From: an uncultured Mycoplasmatota bacterium
Lineage (GTDB): Bacteria > Bacillota_I > Bacilli_A > RF39 > UBA660
Reading direction: 5' to 3'
NCBI GenBank assembly: GCA_900547465.1
Contig: URHJ01000021.1
Coordinates: forward strand, 1-22,617
DNA length: 22,617 bases
Position numbers and translations under genes: made by a program. Of this stretch, positions 22,564 through 22,617 are shown piece by piece. How positions within the stretch are numbered: position 1 is the first letter of the stretch; every line of letters begins with the position of its first letter. The notes under the pieces are model-generated. The model saw nothing but the letters and a program-made list of their open reading frames with translations. It was not told the DNA's origin and made no database searches.

Positions 22564-22617
22564 TGGCGCCCCAACTAGGACTTGAACCTAGGACCCCTTG
22601 ATTAACAGTCAAGTGCT
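22564..22617 (-). tRNA. tRNA-Asn(GTT), partial at the window edge
   Basis: The 3' part of a tRNA with encoded CCA; anticodon arm CTTGA-CTGTTAA-TCAAG gives GTT. The 5' third (acceptor 5' strand and most of the D arm) lies beyond the right edge. Confidence 0.93.

Overview
The window comes from a low-GC, spore-forming member of the Bacillota, most like the Bacilli and possibly one of the small-genome anaerobic lineages. The evidence is the very A/T-rich sequence, AGGAGG-type ribosome binding sites, and a set of endospore genes: sigma-G, YlmC/YmxH, YunB, a YutH-like coat kinase homologue and a BclA-like collagen protein. The genetic code looks standard: TGA is used as a stop in an ATGA overlap, and no gene needs it read through. 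The species cannot be named from the sequence.

Layout. (1) 1-756: an MvaI/BcnI-type restriction endonuclease on the plus strand; any partner methylase would lie upstream, outside the window. (2) 771-2041: a minus-strand tRNA operon with a strong promoter (2013-2041) and a terminator (771-800), transcribed Val-Thr-Tyr-Gln-Lys-Leu-Ser(TGA)-[degenerate Ser-like]-fMet-Asp-Phe-Arg-Pro. (3) 2099-2858: a YugI/CvfD-type S1 protein and a divergent Nfu-type Fe-S scaffold. (4) 2855-6620, all minus: YutH-like protein, a coiled-coil protein of unknown function with a 45-residue tandem duplication, a DUF1292 protein, YutD and YunB. The Nfu/YutI, YutH, YutD and YunB homologues recall the yutI-yutH-yutD-yunB neighbourhood of Bacillus subtilis. 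(5) 6637-9711, all minus: an RluA-type pseudouridine synthase, a DUF188 (YqxD/YaiI) protein, a membrane-anchored thioredoxin-fold protein whose CxxC has become SxxS, sigma-G and YlmC. (6) 9850-13355, an accessory-looking block: a 54-residue unknown protein, an HEVGH zincin, a divergent sigma-70-like protein, and a divergently transcribed BclA-like collagen protein. (7) 13371-22206, minus: a 2554-residue cyclic beta-1,2-glucan synthase-like enzyme (GT84, glycoamylase-like and GH94 modules) overlapping glucose-6-phosphate isomerase. (8) 22270-22617: a second tRNA region, Ser(GCT) as its own unit, then Glu and a partial Asn.

Functionally the window mixes translation (tRNAs, S1 protein, pseudouridine synthase), sporulation, and surface polymer synthesis. 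Pgi and the giant synthase appear translationally coupled, linking hexose phosphate metabolism to beta-glucan production. The least explained parts are the sigma-like/zincin/small-protein block, the tRNA-Ser-like gene without a normal anticodon loop, and the catalytically dead thioredoxin-like protein next to sigG. No gene-free stretch exceeds about 300 bases. The largest (2438-2621, 9712-9849, 12251-12386 and 22207-22303) hold the promoters and terminators listed.
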